Part shown: piece by piece, positions 24,303 through 33,233 of the stretch
Numbering within the stretch: position 1 is the stretch's first letter
How the letters are laid out: each line of letters opens with the position of its first letter
Assembly (NCBI GenBank): GCA_004562765.1
Contig: SFRL01000015.1
Location: forward strand, 1 to 64,000
DNA from: a bacterium
GTDB taxonomy: Bacteria > Bacillota > Clostridia > Lachnospirales > Lachnospiraceae
Direction of reading: 5' to 3'
DNA length: 64,000 bases
Notes under the pieces: generated by a model
Database searches by the model: none
What the model was told of the DNA's origin: nothing
The model's input: only the letters and a program-made list of their open reading frames with translations
Position numbers and translations under genes: made by a program

Positions 24303-24720
24303 ATGAAAGTACTTTTAGTAAATGGCAGCCCTTACAAAGAGGGATGCACCTATACTGCACTTAGTGAAGTTGCAGATACATTGAACAAAGAAGGGGTAGA
24401 AACAGAAATTTTCTGGATTGGGAATAAGCCTATTGGCGGCTGCAGTGATTTCAGCTCGACGAGCCGGAACCACGGCAACTTTTGATCAACTCAATAAATA
24501 CTTTACGATTCAGGAAATGCCGGTTGTATCCTCACGGTATTGGAATATGATACATGGAGCAAATGCCGAGCAGGCAAAACAGGATGCAGAAGGGCTGTAT
24601 ACCATGCGGGTGCTTGGACGAAATATGGCATATCTTCTAAAGTGTCAGGAAGCGGCGCGAAAGGCAGGTGTTGCACTGCCTGAAAGAGAAGATCCTGTTT
24701 TTACCAATTTTATTCGGTAA
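24303..24720 (+). pseudogene. NADPH-dependent FMN reductase/flavodoxin-like gene with internal deletion
   Basis: The N-terminus MKVLLVNGSPYKEGCTYTAL carries the flavin phosphate loop, and the frame reads to IGNKPIGGC. The family then continues with a Cys-rich segment (GGCIACKTC type) that is absent here. At ~24437-24446 the sequence jumps into a different frame, encoding the family C-terminus AAVISARRAGTTATFDQLN to the stop at 24720. The bases at the join, GGCTGCA, could belong to either side, which suggests a microhomology deletion of roughly 200 bases. GGAGGAAAGTGATC precedes the ATG at 24303. Not functional as read. Confidence 0.82.
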
Positions 24721-24776
24721 GTCATACATTTGAAGGGGAATGGAAAATGAAACGAAATAAGATGATAAGTTTTTTG

Positions 24777-24807
24777 TTGACTCTACAACTATTGTAGAGT
24801 GTATGAT
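24777..24807 (+). promoter_or_regulatory. MerR-type promoter with 19-base spacer and dyad operator
   Basis: TTGACT (24777-24782) and TATGAT (24802-24807) are separated by 19 bases. ACTCTACAA (24780-24788) and TTGTAGAGT (24792-24800) form a perfect dyad inside that spacer. This over-long spacer with a centred dyad is the hallmark of promoters untwisted by MerR-family activators. The MerR gene ends the same operon. Confidence 0.85.
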
Positions 24808-24851
24808 GTTCTGATAAAATATCAATCGAGAGGAATGTCATAGAAATCAAT

Positions 24852-26213
24852 ATGGAAAAGAACCTTACTACAGGCAGCGTGTTCAAAACGCTTATATCTT
24901 TCTCGCTGCCTTTTTTGCTGTCTTATTTTTTACAGACACTTTATGGTATGGCCGATCTGTTTATCGTCGGTCAGTTTAACGGCGTGGAAAGTACCACCGC
25001 CGTATCGATCGGAAGCCAGGTCATGCATATGCTGACGGTAATGATCGTTGGACTCGCTATGGGTTCTACGGTTATGATTGGCAAAGCCATTGGTGCACAG
25101 CAGCAGGAAGACGCATCCACTGCCATTGGCAATACGGTCACGCTCTTTATGAGTCTGTCCGTGGTGATTAGCATAGTACTACTCCTGCTGGTCAAGCCCA
25201 TTGTTGCAGTTATGTCCACCCCAGAGGAAGCAGTGAGCGGAACAATGATGTATCTGACCATTTGCTTTATCGGAATTCCGTTTATTACAGCTTACAATAT
25301 CATCAGCTCCATCTTTCGGGGCATGGGCGATTCCAAAAGCCCCATGTATTTTATTGCCATAGCCTGTGCGGCCAATATTGCACTGGATTATCTGTTTATT
25401 GGCGTTATGAAGCTGGGGCCTGTCGGTGCTGCTTTGGGTACGACCTTATCTCAGACGATCAGTGTCATTGTGTCATTGGGGATCATCCTGAAAAGGCAGA
25501 CGGGGCTTGTCTTAAAAAAGGTACATCTCCGCCCTCGGAAGAATATCATGAGTTCTCTGTTAAAAGTCGGACTTCCTGTCGCTTTCCAGGATGGGTTTAT
25601 TCAAATCTCTTTTATTGTGATCACTGTCATTGCTAATTCGCGTGGTCTGAATGATGCCGCGGCAGTTGGCATTGTGGAAAAACTCATCAGTTTCTTATTC
25701 CTGGTGCCGTCCTCCATGCTGTCTACGGTTTCCACTCTGGCCGCTCAAAATATCGGCGCAGGCAGACATGACCGGGCGAAGAAAACTTTGCGATATGCGA
25801 TTATGCTTTCCGTTTCTTTCGGTGTGCTTTCCGTCCTTGTGATGCAGATGGCGGCGGAACCTTTTGTCGGTCTATTTTCACCTGACACAGAAGTGATCCG
25901 TTTAGGTGGTCAATATATGCGTGGTTACATCTGGGATTGTATTTTAGCAGGCATTCACTTCTGTTTCAGCGGCTATTTTTGTGCCTACGGATTGTCTGGA
26001 TTCTCCTTCCTGCACAACTCAATTTCCATTGTCTGCGCCCGAATCCCGCTGGCCTATCTGGCATCAAAGTACTTCGTGGACACATTATTTCCTATGGGAC
26101 TTGCGACTTCGGCTGGTTCCTGTGTGTCTGTAGTTATCTGTGTCTGCGTTTTTATCTGGATGCAGAGAAAGGAACAAAAACATGGAGAAAAGCGGATTAT
26201 TTCAAATCGGTGA
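24852..26213 (+). CDS. MATE family multidrug efflux transporter
   Basis: A 453-residue inner-membrane antiporter with ~12 membrane segments in two related halves. The N-half begins FKTLISFSLPFLLSYFLQTL and has YGMADLFIVGQ with its conserved Asp. A loop before the second half contains FRGMGDSKSPM. It should expel cationic or organic drugs using Na+ or H+. It is the first gene after the MerR-type promoter, and its end overlaps the regulator start by 32 bases, so the pair is one operon. Confidence 0.93.
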   Translation: MEKNLTTGSVFKTLISFSLPFLLSYFLQTLYGMADLFIVGQFNGVESTTAVSIGSQVMHMLTVMIVGLAMGSTVMIGKAIGAQQQEDASTAIGNTVTLFMSLSVVISIVLLLLVKPIVAVMSTPEEAVSGTMMYLTICFIGIPFITAYNIISSIFRGMGDSKSPMYFIAIACAANIALDYLFIGVMKLGPVGAALGTTLSQTISVIVSLGIILKRQTGLVLKKVHLRPRKNIMSSLLKVGLPVAFQDGFIQISFIVITVIANSRGLNDAAAVGIVEKLISFLFLVPSSMLSTVSTLAAQNIGAGRHDRAKKTLRYAIMLSVSFGVLSVLVMQMAAEPFVGLFSPDTEVIRLGGQYMRGYIWDCILAGIHFCFSGYFCAYGLSGFSFLHNSISIVCARIPLAYLASKYFVDTLFPMGLATSAGSCVSVVICVCVFIWMQRKEQKHGEKRIISNR

Positions 26214-27009
26214 TATCGCAAAGCTGTTCCATCTGAGTGTGGGTACTTTACGTCACTGTGAGAAGCAGGGTTTGCTGCAACCGGAATATATTGATCCGGA
26301 AACAGGGTATCGCTATTATAGTACCCGGCAGTTTGAGAGTTTGAACACCATCCGTTATCTTCGGGTACTGGATACACCGCTGGATCAAATTGCAGATTTT
26401 CTGAAAAACCGTGATATCGATCATATTCAGGAATTGCTCCGTCAACAAAAAGAGACGGTTGCCCAAAAACGCAAAGAACTGGAGAATATTGAAAGAAAAA
26501 TTGATAACCGACTGCGACAAATTGAGGATGCAGTTTCTTCTGAATTAGATGTGATCCGTTTCGTCACCTATCCGGCAAGAAGAATCACATGGATTCGCAA
26601 CCCACTTTCGATTGGATCGTACCTTGATCTGGAAGTGCCAATTCGTCAGTTGGAGGGCAAGCAGAAGAATGCTTTGGTCTTTCTGGGAAAAATCGGTGTC
26701 GGGATTTCACAGGAAAATCTGATAGCCCAAACGTATCAGAAATACGATTTAGTATTCATGTTGCTTGATCCGGAAGATGAATTTGAGGGCGATGTTGAGA
26801 AACTTCCCGCCGAAACCTGTGTTACCCTTCGGTTCTGCGGAAGTCATGCCGACGCGCCTGTCCAATATCAAAAGCTGGTAACTTTTATCAATGACCATAG
26901 CCTGCAAATTGCTGGCTTCTCTAAGGAAATCACAATGATAGATTATGGAATTACGAATGATACTGAAAAATTCGTGACGGAAATTCAAATTCCGATCCAT
27001 CCAAAGTAA
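26182..27009 (+). CDS. MerR-family regulator with GyrI/BmrR-like effector domain
   Basis: A 275-residue regulator. The winged helix is FQIGDIAKLFHLSVGTLRHC (normally LRYYD/E; Tyr-Tyr is replaced by His-Cys here), then DPETGYRYYSTRQFESLNTI. A long coiled-coil dimerisation helix (RQQKETVAQKRKELENIERK) follows, then a C-terminal drug-sensing GyrI-like domain. The ATG at 26182 has AAAGGAAC ahead. It should bind the dyad at 24780 and activate the MATE gene when a ligand is bound, like BmrR (inference from family and site). Confidence 0.9.
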   Translation: MEKSGLFQIGDIAKLFHLSVGTLRHCEKQGLLQPEYIDPETGYRYYSTRQFESLNTIRYLRVLDTPLDQIADFLKNRDIDHIQELLRQQKETVAQKRKELENIERKIDNRLRQIEDAVSSELDVIRFVTYPARRITWIRNPLSIGSYLDLEVPIRQLEGKQKNALVFLGKIGVGISQENLIAQTYQKYDLVFMLLDPEDEFEGDVEKLPAETCVTLRFCGSHADAPVQYQKLVTFINDHSLQIAGFSKEITMIDYGITNDTEKFVTEIQIPIHPK

Positions 27010-27047
27010 TAAGGGATTTCCTTTTCGCAAGAGAGGTGTATACAAAA

Positions 27048-27926
27048 ATGGATGTTAGAATATTGCGTTATTTTCTGACTGTGGCAAAAGAACAAAACTT
27101 TACAAAAGCCGCAGAACAATTAAATATTACACAGCCAACACTTTCAAGGCAGCTTGCTGCATTGGAGGAAGAACTTGGCACAGCCCTCTTTATAAGAGGG
27201 AACCGTAGTATTACGCTGACAGAGTCGGGGATCTTATTAAAACGAAGAGCCTTGGAGATCATTGATCTGGAAGAAAAAATGCTGGATGAATTAAAGGCGA
27301 AAGAAGAACTGATAGAAGGTACGATCACGATTGGCTGCGGTGAGTTTGCTGCTGTTGAATCATTAGCAGAGATTTGTAAGGTATATAAGCAGGAATATCC
27401 AATGGTGCGGATTGCGTTACACACAGCAACGGCAGATGCAGTATATGAAATGATGAACCAGGGTCTGGTGGACATTGGTTTGTTTTTGGAACCTGTCAAT
27501 ACAGAAGGCTTGGATTATATCAGAATCTTGGAAAGTGACCATTGGGTTGTCGGTATGAAGCCGGATGATCCATTGGCAGACAAAGAGTATATTACAAAAG
27601 AGGATCTTTTGTATAAACCTCTCATCCTTCCCCAAAGGCTGAGTGTACAGAGTGAGCTTGCAAACTGGTTCGGTAAGGACTTCAATAAGCTTCATGTTTC
27701 TTTTACCAGTAATCTCGGAACCAATGCAGGGGTTATGGCAATTCATGGATTAGGGTATCCGGTGTCCATTGAAGGTGCTGCGAAGTATTGGAGAGCAGAT
27801 CTGCTTGTTCAGAGAAGGTTGTATCCTGAAATAACAGCAAGTACGGTCATCGCGTGGAGAAGGAATATTCCCTATTCGTTGGCAATGAATAAATTTATAG
27901 AAGAAATCAATGCCTTCAAGGCATAG
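27048..27926 (+). CDS. LysR-family transcriptional regulator
   Basis: A 292-residue LTTR. The N-terminal HTH is MDVRILRYFLTVAKEQNFTK, then AAEQLNITQPTLSRQLAALE. The C-terminal periplasmic-binding-like domain contains GTITIGCGEFAAVESLAEI and MMNQGLVDIGLFLEPVN. I start at the ATG at 27048, with GAGAGGTG upstream; GTG at 27036 is closer to that site but non-family. It precedes a flavodoxin and a Na+/H+ antiporter and could control them; there is a terminator between. Confidence 0.9.
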   Translation: MDVRILRYFLTVAKEQNFTKAAEQLNITQPTLSRQLAALEEELGTALFIRGNRSITLTESGILLKRRALEIIDLEEKMLDELKAKEELIEGTITIGCGEFAAVESLAEICKVYKQEYPMVRIALHTATADAVYEMMNQGLVDIGLFLEPVNTEGLDYIRILESDHWVVGMKPDDPLADKEYITKEDLLYKPLILPQRLSVQSELANWFGKDFNKLHVSFTSNLGTNAGVMAIHGLGYPVSIEGAAKYWRADLLVQRRLYPEITASTVIAWRRNIPYSLAMNKFIEEINAFKA

Positions 27927-27980
27927 AAGACGATTTGATATAGGTATTAGACATAATTAAACAATGAGGAATATAATCAA

Positions 27981-28018
27981 TGTGTAAGGTGTGATGGATA
28001 AATACCTTACACATTTTT
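27981..28018 (+). terminator. Terminator after the LysR gene
   Basis: TGTGTAAGGT (27981-27990) and ACCTTACACA (28004-28013) pair, followed by T5. Confidence 0.88.
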
Positions 28019-28043
28019 ATTGTAATGATAAGGAGGATCATTC

Positions 28044-28520
28044 ATGGGAAAAAAGTTAGTAGCATATTTTAGTGCCGGTGGAACAACAAGGAAAGTAGCA
28101 GAGATGATTGTGGAAGCAGCAGAAGCCGATCTGTATGAAATCGTGCCGAAACAGTCATATTCAAAGGCAGATCTAAACTGGATGGATAAAACATCCAGAA
28201 GCAGTGTAGAGATGAGTGATAAAAAATACAGACCGGAAATAACGGATACGAATGCACAGATTGACGGATACGATGAGGTGATCTTAGGCTTTCCGATCTG
28301 GTGGTATGTAGCACCTACGATCATCAATACATTTTTGGAAAGCTATGATTTTACGGGTAAAAAGATAGTATTGTTTGCTACTTCCGGTGGAAGTGGATTT
28401 GGAAATACTGTAAAAGAATTAATTCCATCTGCGCCCGGTGCGAATATCGCGGAAGGAAAGATACTCAATCATGTATCGGAACAGGATGTGGAAAACTGGG
28501 TAAAGAGTTTGAATTTGTAG
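28044..28520 (+). CDS. Flavodoxin
   Basis: A 158-residue small electron carrier. The FMN phosphate loop is FSAGGTTRKVAEMI at the N-terminus, with GFPIWWYVAPTIINTFLE and FATSGGSGFGN contacting the isoalloxazine ring. It resembles the flavodoxin_4/BilS-like group of gut Firmicutes. AAGGAGG precedes the ATG. A remnant of a second flavodoxin tail lies directly downstream. Confidence 0.88.
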   Translation: MGKKLVAYFSAGGTTRKVAEMIVEAAEADLYEIVPKQSYSKADLNWMDKTSRSSVEMSDKKYRPEITDTNAQIDGYDEVILGFPIWWYVAPTIINTFLESYDFTGKKIVLFATSGGSGFGNTVKELIPSAPGANIAEGKILNHVSEQDVENWVKSLNL

Positions 28521-28525
28521 GAGGT

Positions 28526-28594
28526 GGAGATCATCTGGAAACATCGGAAGAAGAAATAAAAGCGTGGGCACAGCGTGTGAAGGAGTTGTTGTAA
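28526..28594 (+). pseudogene. C-terminal remnant of a second flavodoxin
   Basis: One frame encodes HLETSEEEIKAWAQRVKELL then stop. This matches the usual flavodoxin C-terminal helix (compare SEQDVENWVKSL in the intact gene), but there is no front to it. It suggests that a tandem flavodoxin was deleted. Confidence 0.5.
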
Positions 28595-28664
28595 TATACT
28601 TGCCTTTGGAACAGAAAAAATGTAATATGGTGTCAGCTTTTTCTGCGTACAAAGGAGGATGTTT

Positions 28665-29840
28665 ATGTTATTGAGTATCGCACTGATCCTGTTGGTCGGT
28701 ATGACGTTAGGGTGGGTCTGCAAAAAATGCAAACTGCCAAGCCTGCTGGGAATGCTGGCTACAGGTATTTTGCTTGGACCGTATGTACTGGATTTGATCG
28801 ATGGATCGATCCTGTCCATATCATCAGAAATAAGAAAGATCGCTCTTATCATTATTTTGACAAGGGCCGGATTGAGTCTTGATATTTCAGGGATCAAAAA
28901 GATAGGAAAACCGGCTGTCATGATGTGTTTTGTCCCGGCAAGCTTTGAACTGGTCGGTATGATATTGCTTGCACCAAAACTGTTGGGATTATCCATGCTC
29001 GAAGCAGCCATTATGGGAGCTGTGCTGGCAGCTGTTTCACCTGCAGTTGTTGTTCCGCGAATGGTGAAATTGATGGAGGAAGGATATGGAACGAAACAAG
29101 GTATTCCGCAGCTAATCCTGGCGGGAGCTTCCGTTGATGATGTGTATGTGATCGTTCTGTTTACCACTTTCATCAGTATGATACAGGGGAATGGAGTGTC
29201 AGTGATTCGGTTTGTAAACATTCCGGTATCCATCGTGCTGGGAATTTTGATCGGCTTGGCCAGCGGCTGGATGCTTGCAAAATATTTTGAGAAGGTTCAT
29301 ATCCGGGATACGATCAAGATCCTCATTATACTTTCGCTGTCGTTTATACTGGTGGCAATCGAGGATGCTTTGCATACACCGATCACATTCTCTGCACTGA
29401 TCGCAATTATGTTTATCGGCGTTGCCTTGCAGAAATACAGAGGAGAGGCATCTGTCAGGTTATCTGCAAAATATAACAAGCTGTGGGTGGCGGCGGAGGT
29501 GTTCCTTTTTGTTTTGGTCGGTGCCACCATAAACATCAATTATCTGGGGAATGTTGGGGCGAAAGCGCTTCTTGTGATCGCAGGCGCTCTGATTCTTCGG
29601 ATGCTTGGCGTGTTTGTCTGCCTTCTGGGAACAAATTTAAACGCGAAGGAACGCGCATTCTCTATGATGGCATACACGCCGAAAGCAACCGTCCAGGCAG
29701 CAATCGGAGGAATCCCCTTAAGCCTTGGACTTGGATGCGGAGATATGGTGTTGACGGTAGCGGTACTTGCCATTGTATTGACAGCTCCGCTTGGTGCGTT
29801 TGCGATTGACTTGAGTTACAAAAAATTGCTTGAAAGATAA
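28665..29840 (+). CDS. Cation:proton antiporter (CPA1/NhaP-like)
   Basis: A 391-residue membrane protein with ~11-12 segments. It has the CPA signatures LPSLLGMLATGILLGPYVLD early, AAVSPAVVVPRMVKL and GASVDDVYVIVLF with paired Asp in the ion site, and GGIPLSLGLGCGDM near the end. It should exchange Na+ or K+ for H+. AAAGGAGG abuts an ATG at 28659, so the ATG at 28665, six bases after it, is the better start. Confidence 0.88.
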   Translation: MLLSIALILLVGMTLGWVCKKCKLPSLLGMLATGILLGPYVLDLIDGSILSISSEIRKIALIIILTRAGLSLDISGIKKIGKPAVMMCFVPASFELVGMILLAPKLLGLSMLEAAIMGAVLAAVSPAVVVPRMVKLMEEGYGTKQGIPQLILAGASVDDVYVIVLFTTFISMIQGNGVSVIRFVNIPVSIVLGILIGLASGWMLAKYFEKVHIRDTIKILIILSLSFILVAIEDALHTPITFSALIAIMFIGVALQKYRGEASVRLSAKYNKLWVAAEVFLFVLVGATININYLGNVGAKALLVIAGALILRMLGVFVCLLGTNLNAKERAFSMMAYTPKATVQAAIGGIPLSLGLGCGDMVLTVAVLAIVLTAPLGAFAIDLSYKKLLER

Positions 29841-29918
29841 ATTTCCAAAGAGGGGCTTGGAAAATGAAACCAAACATGTATAATTGTAATTAACTACAAT
29901 GGGGGGAGGAAAAATAAA

Positions 29919-30518
29919 ATGACTGAATTGGAAAAAATGGCAAAGGGATATCTTTGGGGAGACACAGATGAATATCTGGAGGAACAAAAAATTGCGAAGG
30001 AACTAATGTATGACTTCAATACATCCAGACCATCGGAAGTAGAAAAGCGAGAAGAAATTGCAAAGCAGTTGTTTGGATATGTGGGAGAAAATGTCTTTAT
30101 TCAACAGCCAATTACGATTGCAAGAGGAAAAACCGTCAGCATCGGAAACGGAACCTATATCAATTCGAACTTAACATTGATCGATGATTACAAAATTACC
30201 ATTGGAGAAAACTGTTTATTTGCGCCTAATGTATCTATTAGTACGACGGGACATCCGGTAGATCCGGAGCTTCGTACGAAGGGAATGTATAGCTTTCCTG
30301 TAACGATTGGCAATAATGTCTGGATTGGTTTAGGGGCGATCATTCTGCCCGGTGTCACGATCGGAGATAATAGTGTCATTGGCGCAGGCAGTGTTGTGAC
30401 CAGAGATATTCCGGCAAATGTGATCGCCTATGGTGCTCCCTGCAAAGTCATTAGAGAATTCAATGAGAAAGATAAAGAGTATTACTTTCGAAATTATCGT
30501 TTCGATCAGCAGGAATAA
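29919..30518 (+). CDS. Sugar O-acetyltransferase (maltose/galactoside acetyltransferase family)
   Basis: A 199-residue left-handed beta-helix enzyme using acetyl-CoA. The N-terminal cap (KMAKGYLWGDTDEYLEEQ) is followed by hexapeptide repeats (IGNGTYINSNLTLID, IGNNVWIGLGAIILPGV). The catalytic His is in STTGHPVDPELR. GGGGGGAGG precedes the ATG. Such Maa/LacA proteins acetylate the 6-OH of hexoses, with loose substrate range. Confidence 0.93.
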   Translation: MTELEKMAKGYLWGDTDEYLEEQKIAKELMYDFNTSRPSEVEKREEIAKQLFGYVGENVFIQQPITIARGKTVSIGNGTYINSNLTLIDDYKITIGENCLFAPNVSISTTGHPVDPELRTKGMYSFPVTIGNNVWIGLGAIILPGVTIGDNSVIGAGSVVTRDIPANVIAYGAPCKVIREFNEKDKEYYFRNYRFDQQE

Positions 30519-30519
30519 G

Positions 30520-30643
30520 ATGGGTATCCGCTTGGCGCGTTCGCGGAATTATTTGTTGATAAAACTGCATACAAGATCCCGAAGGATTGCAATGATATCC
30601 TCCGGGATTTTTTCGTAGAAAAATCACTATTTCAAAATATCTG
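30520..30643 (+). pseudogene. Start-less coding remnant after the acetyltransferase
   Basis: A frame without a start codon reads GYPLGAFAELFVDKTAYKIP, then DCNDILRDFFVEKSLFQNI and a stop. It has coding-like composition but I do not recognise the family. It is probably a scar of a deleted gene. Confidence 0.35.
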
Positions 30644-30750
30644 AATTTTTTATATAGCAGCATTATTTTATGATAAATTTGTATACTAATTTTGTTGCAA
30701 AGGACAAGAAAAGGCGATATCATGTAAATAAAAAAGAAAGGATGATGTAT

Positions 30751-31005
30751 ATGCCTAATATTAAGCCGGTATCAGATTTGAGAAATTATACTTCTGTGGT
30801 TAGTGAAGTTGGATACGGTTCGAGAGTATATCTGACTAAGAACGGTCATGGTAATGTTGCATTGATTGATATGCGTGAATTGGATGACATGGAAAAGGAA
30901 CTCGCTCTTTACAAATTTAAGTATGAGATGGCTATTGCTGAGAAATCCATTCGGGAAGAGGGCACCATATCAGCAGATGAACTGGAAGCGGAGTTGGGGG
31001 TATAG
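30751..31005 (+). CDS. Phd/YefM-family antitoxin
   Basis: An 84-residue antitoxin with the YefM start NIKPVSDLRNYTSVVSEV and YLTKNGHGNVALIDMRELDD. The C-terminal part is acidic (EEGTISADELEAELGV). Several upstream ATGs exist; the one at 30751 has AAAGGATGATGTAT ahead and matches the family. It is closely related in layout to the antitoxin at 35793. The toxin gene follows three bases later. Confidence 0.85.
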   Translation: MPNIKPVSDLRNYTSVVSEVGYGSRVYLTKNGHGNVALIDMRELDDMEKELALYKFKYEMAIAEKSIREEGTISADELEAELGV

Positions 31006-31008
31006 TGA

Positions 31009-31356
31009 TTGAAGAAACTGGAGTATTCACAGATAGCCAGACAAAAGTTAAAAAAACTTAAAAGAGATTTATCACAAAAATTTGGATTATCATTTGCAAA
31101 GAAGTCTATCAAACGGATGACAACTTCGGTCAGAAGATTGGAGCAGTTTGCTGACAGTGGAGTGCAGATTGCAGAGCTGTATGATATTGACACAGACTAT
31201 TGGTATGTCTTTGTTAATCACAATTATTTTGTGTACCGTGTGGAAGATGACAAGGTAATTGTTGTTCAAATATTCAATGAAAAAGAAGATTTCATGCAGA
31301 AACTGTTTGGAATAACCGGTAGAACACAGGAGTCTATTGAATATTGGGGCGAGTGA
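31009..31356 (+). CDS. RelE/ParE-family toxin
   Basis: A 115-residue toxin starting at TTG 31009. The RelE/ParE fold is suggested by YSQIARQKLKKLKRDLSQKF, then ELYDIDTDYWYVFVNHNYFV and VVQIFNEKEDFMQKLFGI. Family members cleave ribosomal mRNA or poison gyrase; which applies is not decidable. It is coupled to the YefM-type antitoxin upstream. Confidence 0.82.
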   Translation: MKKLEYSQIARQKLKKLKRDLSQKFGLSFAKKSIKRMTTSVRRLEQFADSGVQIAELYDIDTDYWYVFVNHNYFVYRVEDDKVIVVQIFNEKEDFMQKLFGITGRTQESIEYWGE

Positions 31357-31366
31357 TAAAATTCCC

Positions 31367-31395
31367 TTGCATTTGCGCACAAAAGATGGCATAAT
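31367..31395 (+). promoter_or_regulatory. Promoter of rnpB
   Basis: TTGCAT (31367-31372), a 17-base spacer and CATAAT (31390-31395), ~10 bases before the RNase P RNA. Confidence 0.65.
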
Positions 31396-31403
31396 TAAAA
31401 TTC

Positions 31404-31755
31404 GGTTGAGCAGGACAAATGATCGCGGCTGCAAGTGTCGAAAGACCGCAGGTGAGGAAAGTCCGGGCTTCACAGGGCAGGATGCCGGATAACGTCCGGT
31501 GGAGGTGACTCCCAGGCCAGTGCAACAGAAATAAACCGCCACTGATTCCAGTGGTAAGGGTGGAAAGGCAGTGTAAGAGACTACCGTGCGGCTGGTAACA
31601 GCCGTAGCCATGTAAACCCCATCCGAAGCAAGACCAGAACGAAGCGATGACGTGGCCCGCCAGCTTCAGGTAGGTCGCTTGAGGCGCATGGCAACATGCG
31701 TCCTAGATAGATGATCATTCAACGACATAACCCGGCTTATCGTTCTGCTTAACCT
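31404..31755 (+). ncRNA. rnpB: RNase P RNA (bacterial type A-like)
   Basis: The ribozyme that matures tRNA 5' ends. Conserved P4 5' strand and neighbours GAGGAAAGTCCGGGCTTCAC are present at ~31451. The distal CR elements include GAAACCGCC-like AATAAACCGCC, AAGGGTGGAAAGGCAG and the CCA-binding-side GAGGCGCATGG stretch. P1 arms AGCAGGAC and CGTTCTGCT pair at the ends. End positions are ±5 bases. A T-rich tail follows. Confidence 0.93.
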
Positions 31756-31884
31756 GTTTTTTCTAATGCAAATATAAAAAAAGTATTAAATCTGCGGCAG
31801 TTTTATTGACGAAGCGTGTGAAACGATTTAACATACCTTTTATATCAGTACGAAGGTGCTGAACAGAAAGAGGTGTTATTCAAA

Positions 31885-32286
31885 ATGAAGTTTCGAGAAA
31901 AAATGCAGCAGTTTATGTATGGCAGATATGGAAATGATCAATTGTCCAGAGTATACCTTGGCATCACGTTAGTGCTTCTGGTGTTATCGCTGTTTACGCG
32001 CTGGACAATTTTTTATATTGCAGGCATTGCGCTGTTGATCTACTGCTACTACCGGATGTTTTCCAAAAACATCACAAAGATGAGTGCACAGAATCAAAAA
32101 TATTTAAACTGGCGCTACGGCTTGGCAGTAAAGCGTCAGAAGGCAAAGACACACATGGAGCAGCGGAAGATCTACCATTTTTATAAGTGCCCCCAGTGCA
32201 AGCAGAAGGTGCGTGTTCCAAAAGGACATGGAAAGATCTGTATCACCTGTCCGAAATGTAAGATGGAATTTATCCGCAAGAGTTGA
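31885..32286 (+). CDS. Small membrane protein with C-terminal zinc ribbon
   Basis: A 133-residue protein. Two membrane segments (~20-60) precede a basic linker and a C-x2-C…C-x2-C ribbon (YKCPQCKQKVRVPKGHGKI, then CPKCKMEF). Function unknown. The ATG at 31885 is preferred over GTG at 31873, because AGAGGTG is ten bases before it. It is followed within ~20 bases by DUF5685 and then a J-domain protein, a cluster that looks co-transcribed. Confidence 0.75.
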   Translation: MKFREKMQQFMYGRYGNDQLSRVYLGITLVLLVLSLFTRWTIFYIAGIALLIYCYYRMFSKNITKMSAQNQKYLNWRYGLAVKRQKAKTHMEQRKIYHFYKCPQCKQKVRVPKGHGKICITCPKCKMEFIRKS

Positions 32287-32306
32287 TTTCAGAGGTAAGA
32301 GTTTTT

Positions 32307-33233
32307 ATGTTTGGATATATTCATGCGAATGCAAAAGAATTGACAGAAGAAAATAAGATCACTTATCAGGCATACTATTGCGGATTGTGTCAGCAGTTGA
32401 AGGAAAATTGCGGAAAAAAAGGGCAGATGCTCCTGAATTATGATATGACCTTTCTCATCATTCTGCTGAGCGGGTTGTATGAATTGGAAAATAGCCATGA
32501 GGCATTCAACTGTGTACGTCATCCCGGCAGCAAGCAGAATGTCTGGATCAATGACGCGACACGGTATGCGGCGGATATGAATATTCTGTTGTCGTACCAC
32601 AATTCGCTGGACGATTGGCGGGACGAGCATTCCGTTACCAAAAAGATGGTTGTGAAGGCACTGCATGATGACTATGTGCGGATCGGCGCACAGTATCCGA
32701 GACAGTTGTCTGCACTGGAAAATTATCTGGAGCAGCTGGCGGCGGCAGAGACACGGCAGGAGACGAACATCGATCTGGTGGCAGGGCTGACGGGAGAGAT
32801 GCTTGCCGAGATCTTTGACTGGAAGCAGGATGAGTGGTCGGAGGAACTGCGGTGTTTTGGCTTTTACATGGGCAAGTTTATTTATCTGATGGATGCCTAT
32901 GAGGATCTGGAAAAAGACCGGAAAAATAAGCAATATAACATTTTGGCATATGTTGCGGGCAGTGAGGAATATGAGATATACTGCAAGCAGCTTCTGACCA
33001 GCATGATGGCGGAATGTGCCAAATCCTTTGAGCGGCTGCCGATCCTGCAGCACGCGGACATTCTGCGGAATGTGCTGTATTCCGGCGTGTGGACACGCTA
33101 TGAGTATCTGCAGTTGAAAAGGCAGAAAAAGGAATTAAAGGAAAAGAAAGCCGCGGCGACCAGCCGGACGAAAAACCTGAAAAAAGAAAACAAAAAACAA
33201 AAAAGGAAAAAAGACAGTGGCGAATCCTTATGA
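32307..33233 (+). CDS. DUF5685 family protein
   Basis: A 308-residue cytosolic protein matching DUF5685: the Cys pair in YQAYYCGLCQQLKENCG, then LLNYDMTFLIILLSGL and SYHNSLDDWRDE, and DAYEDLEKDRKNKQYNI with an Asp-rich prenyltransferase-like motif. The helical, Asp-rich pattern recalls all-alpha isoprenoid folds, but no activity is established. The C-terminus is a long Lys/Glu coiled tail. It overlaps the J-domain gene by 17 bases. The start at 32307 has AGAGGTAAGAG ahead. Confidence 0.8.
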   Translation: MFGYIHANAKELTEENKITYQAYYCGLCQQLKENCGKKGQMLLNYDMTFLIILLSGLYELENSHEAFNCVRHPGSKQNVWINDATRYAADMNILLSYHNSLDDWRDEHSVTKKMVVKALHDDYVRIGAQYPRQLSALENYLEQLAAAETRQETNIDLVAGLTGEMLAEIFDWKQDEWSEELRCFGFYMGKFIYLMDAYEDLEKDRKNKQYNILAYVAGSEEYEIYCKQLLTSMMAECAKSFERLPILQHADILRNVLYSGVWTRYEYLQLKRQKKELKEKKAAATSRTKNLKKENKKQKRKKDSGESL

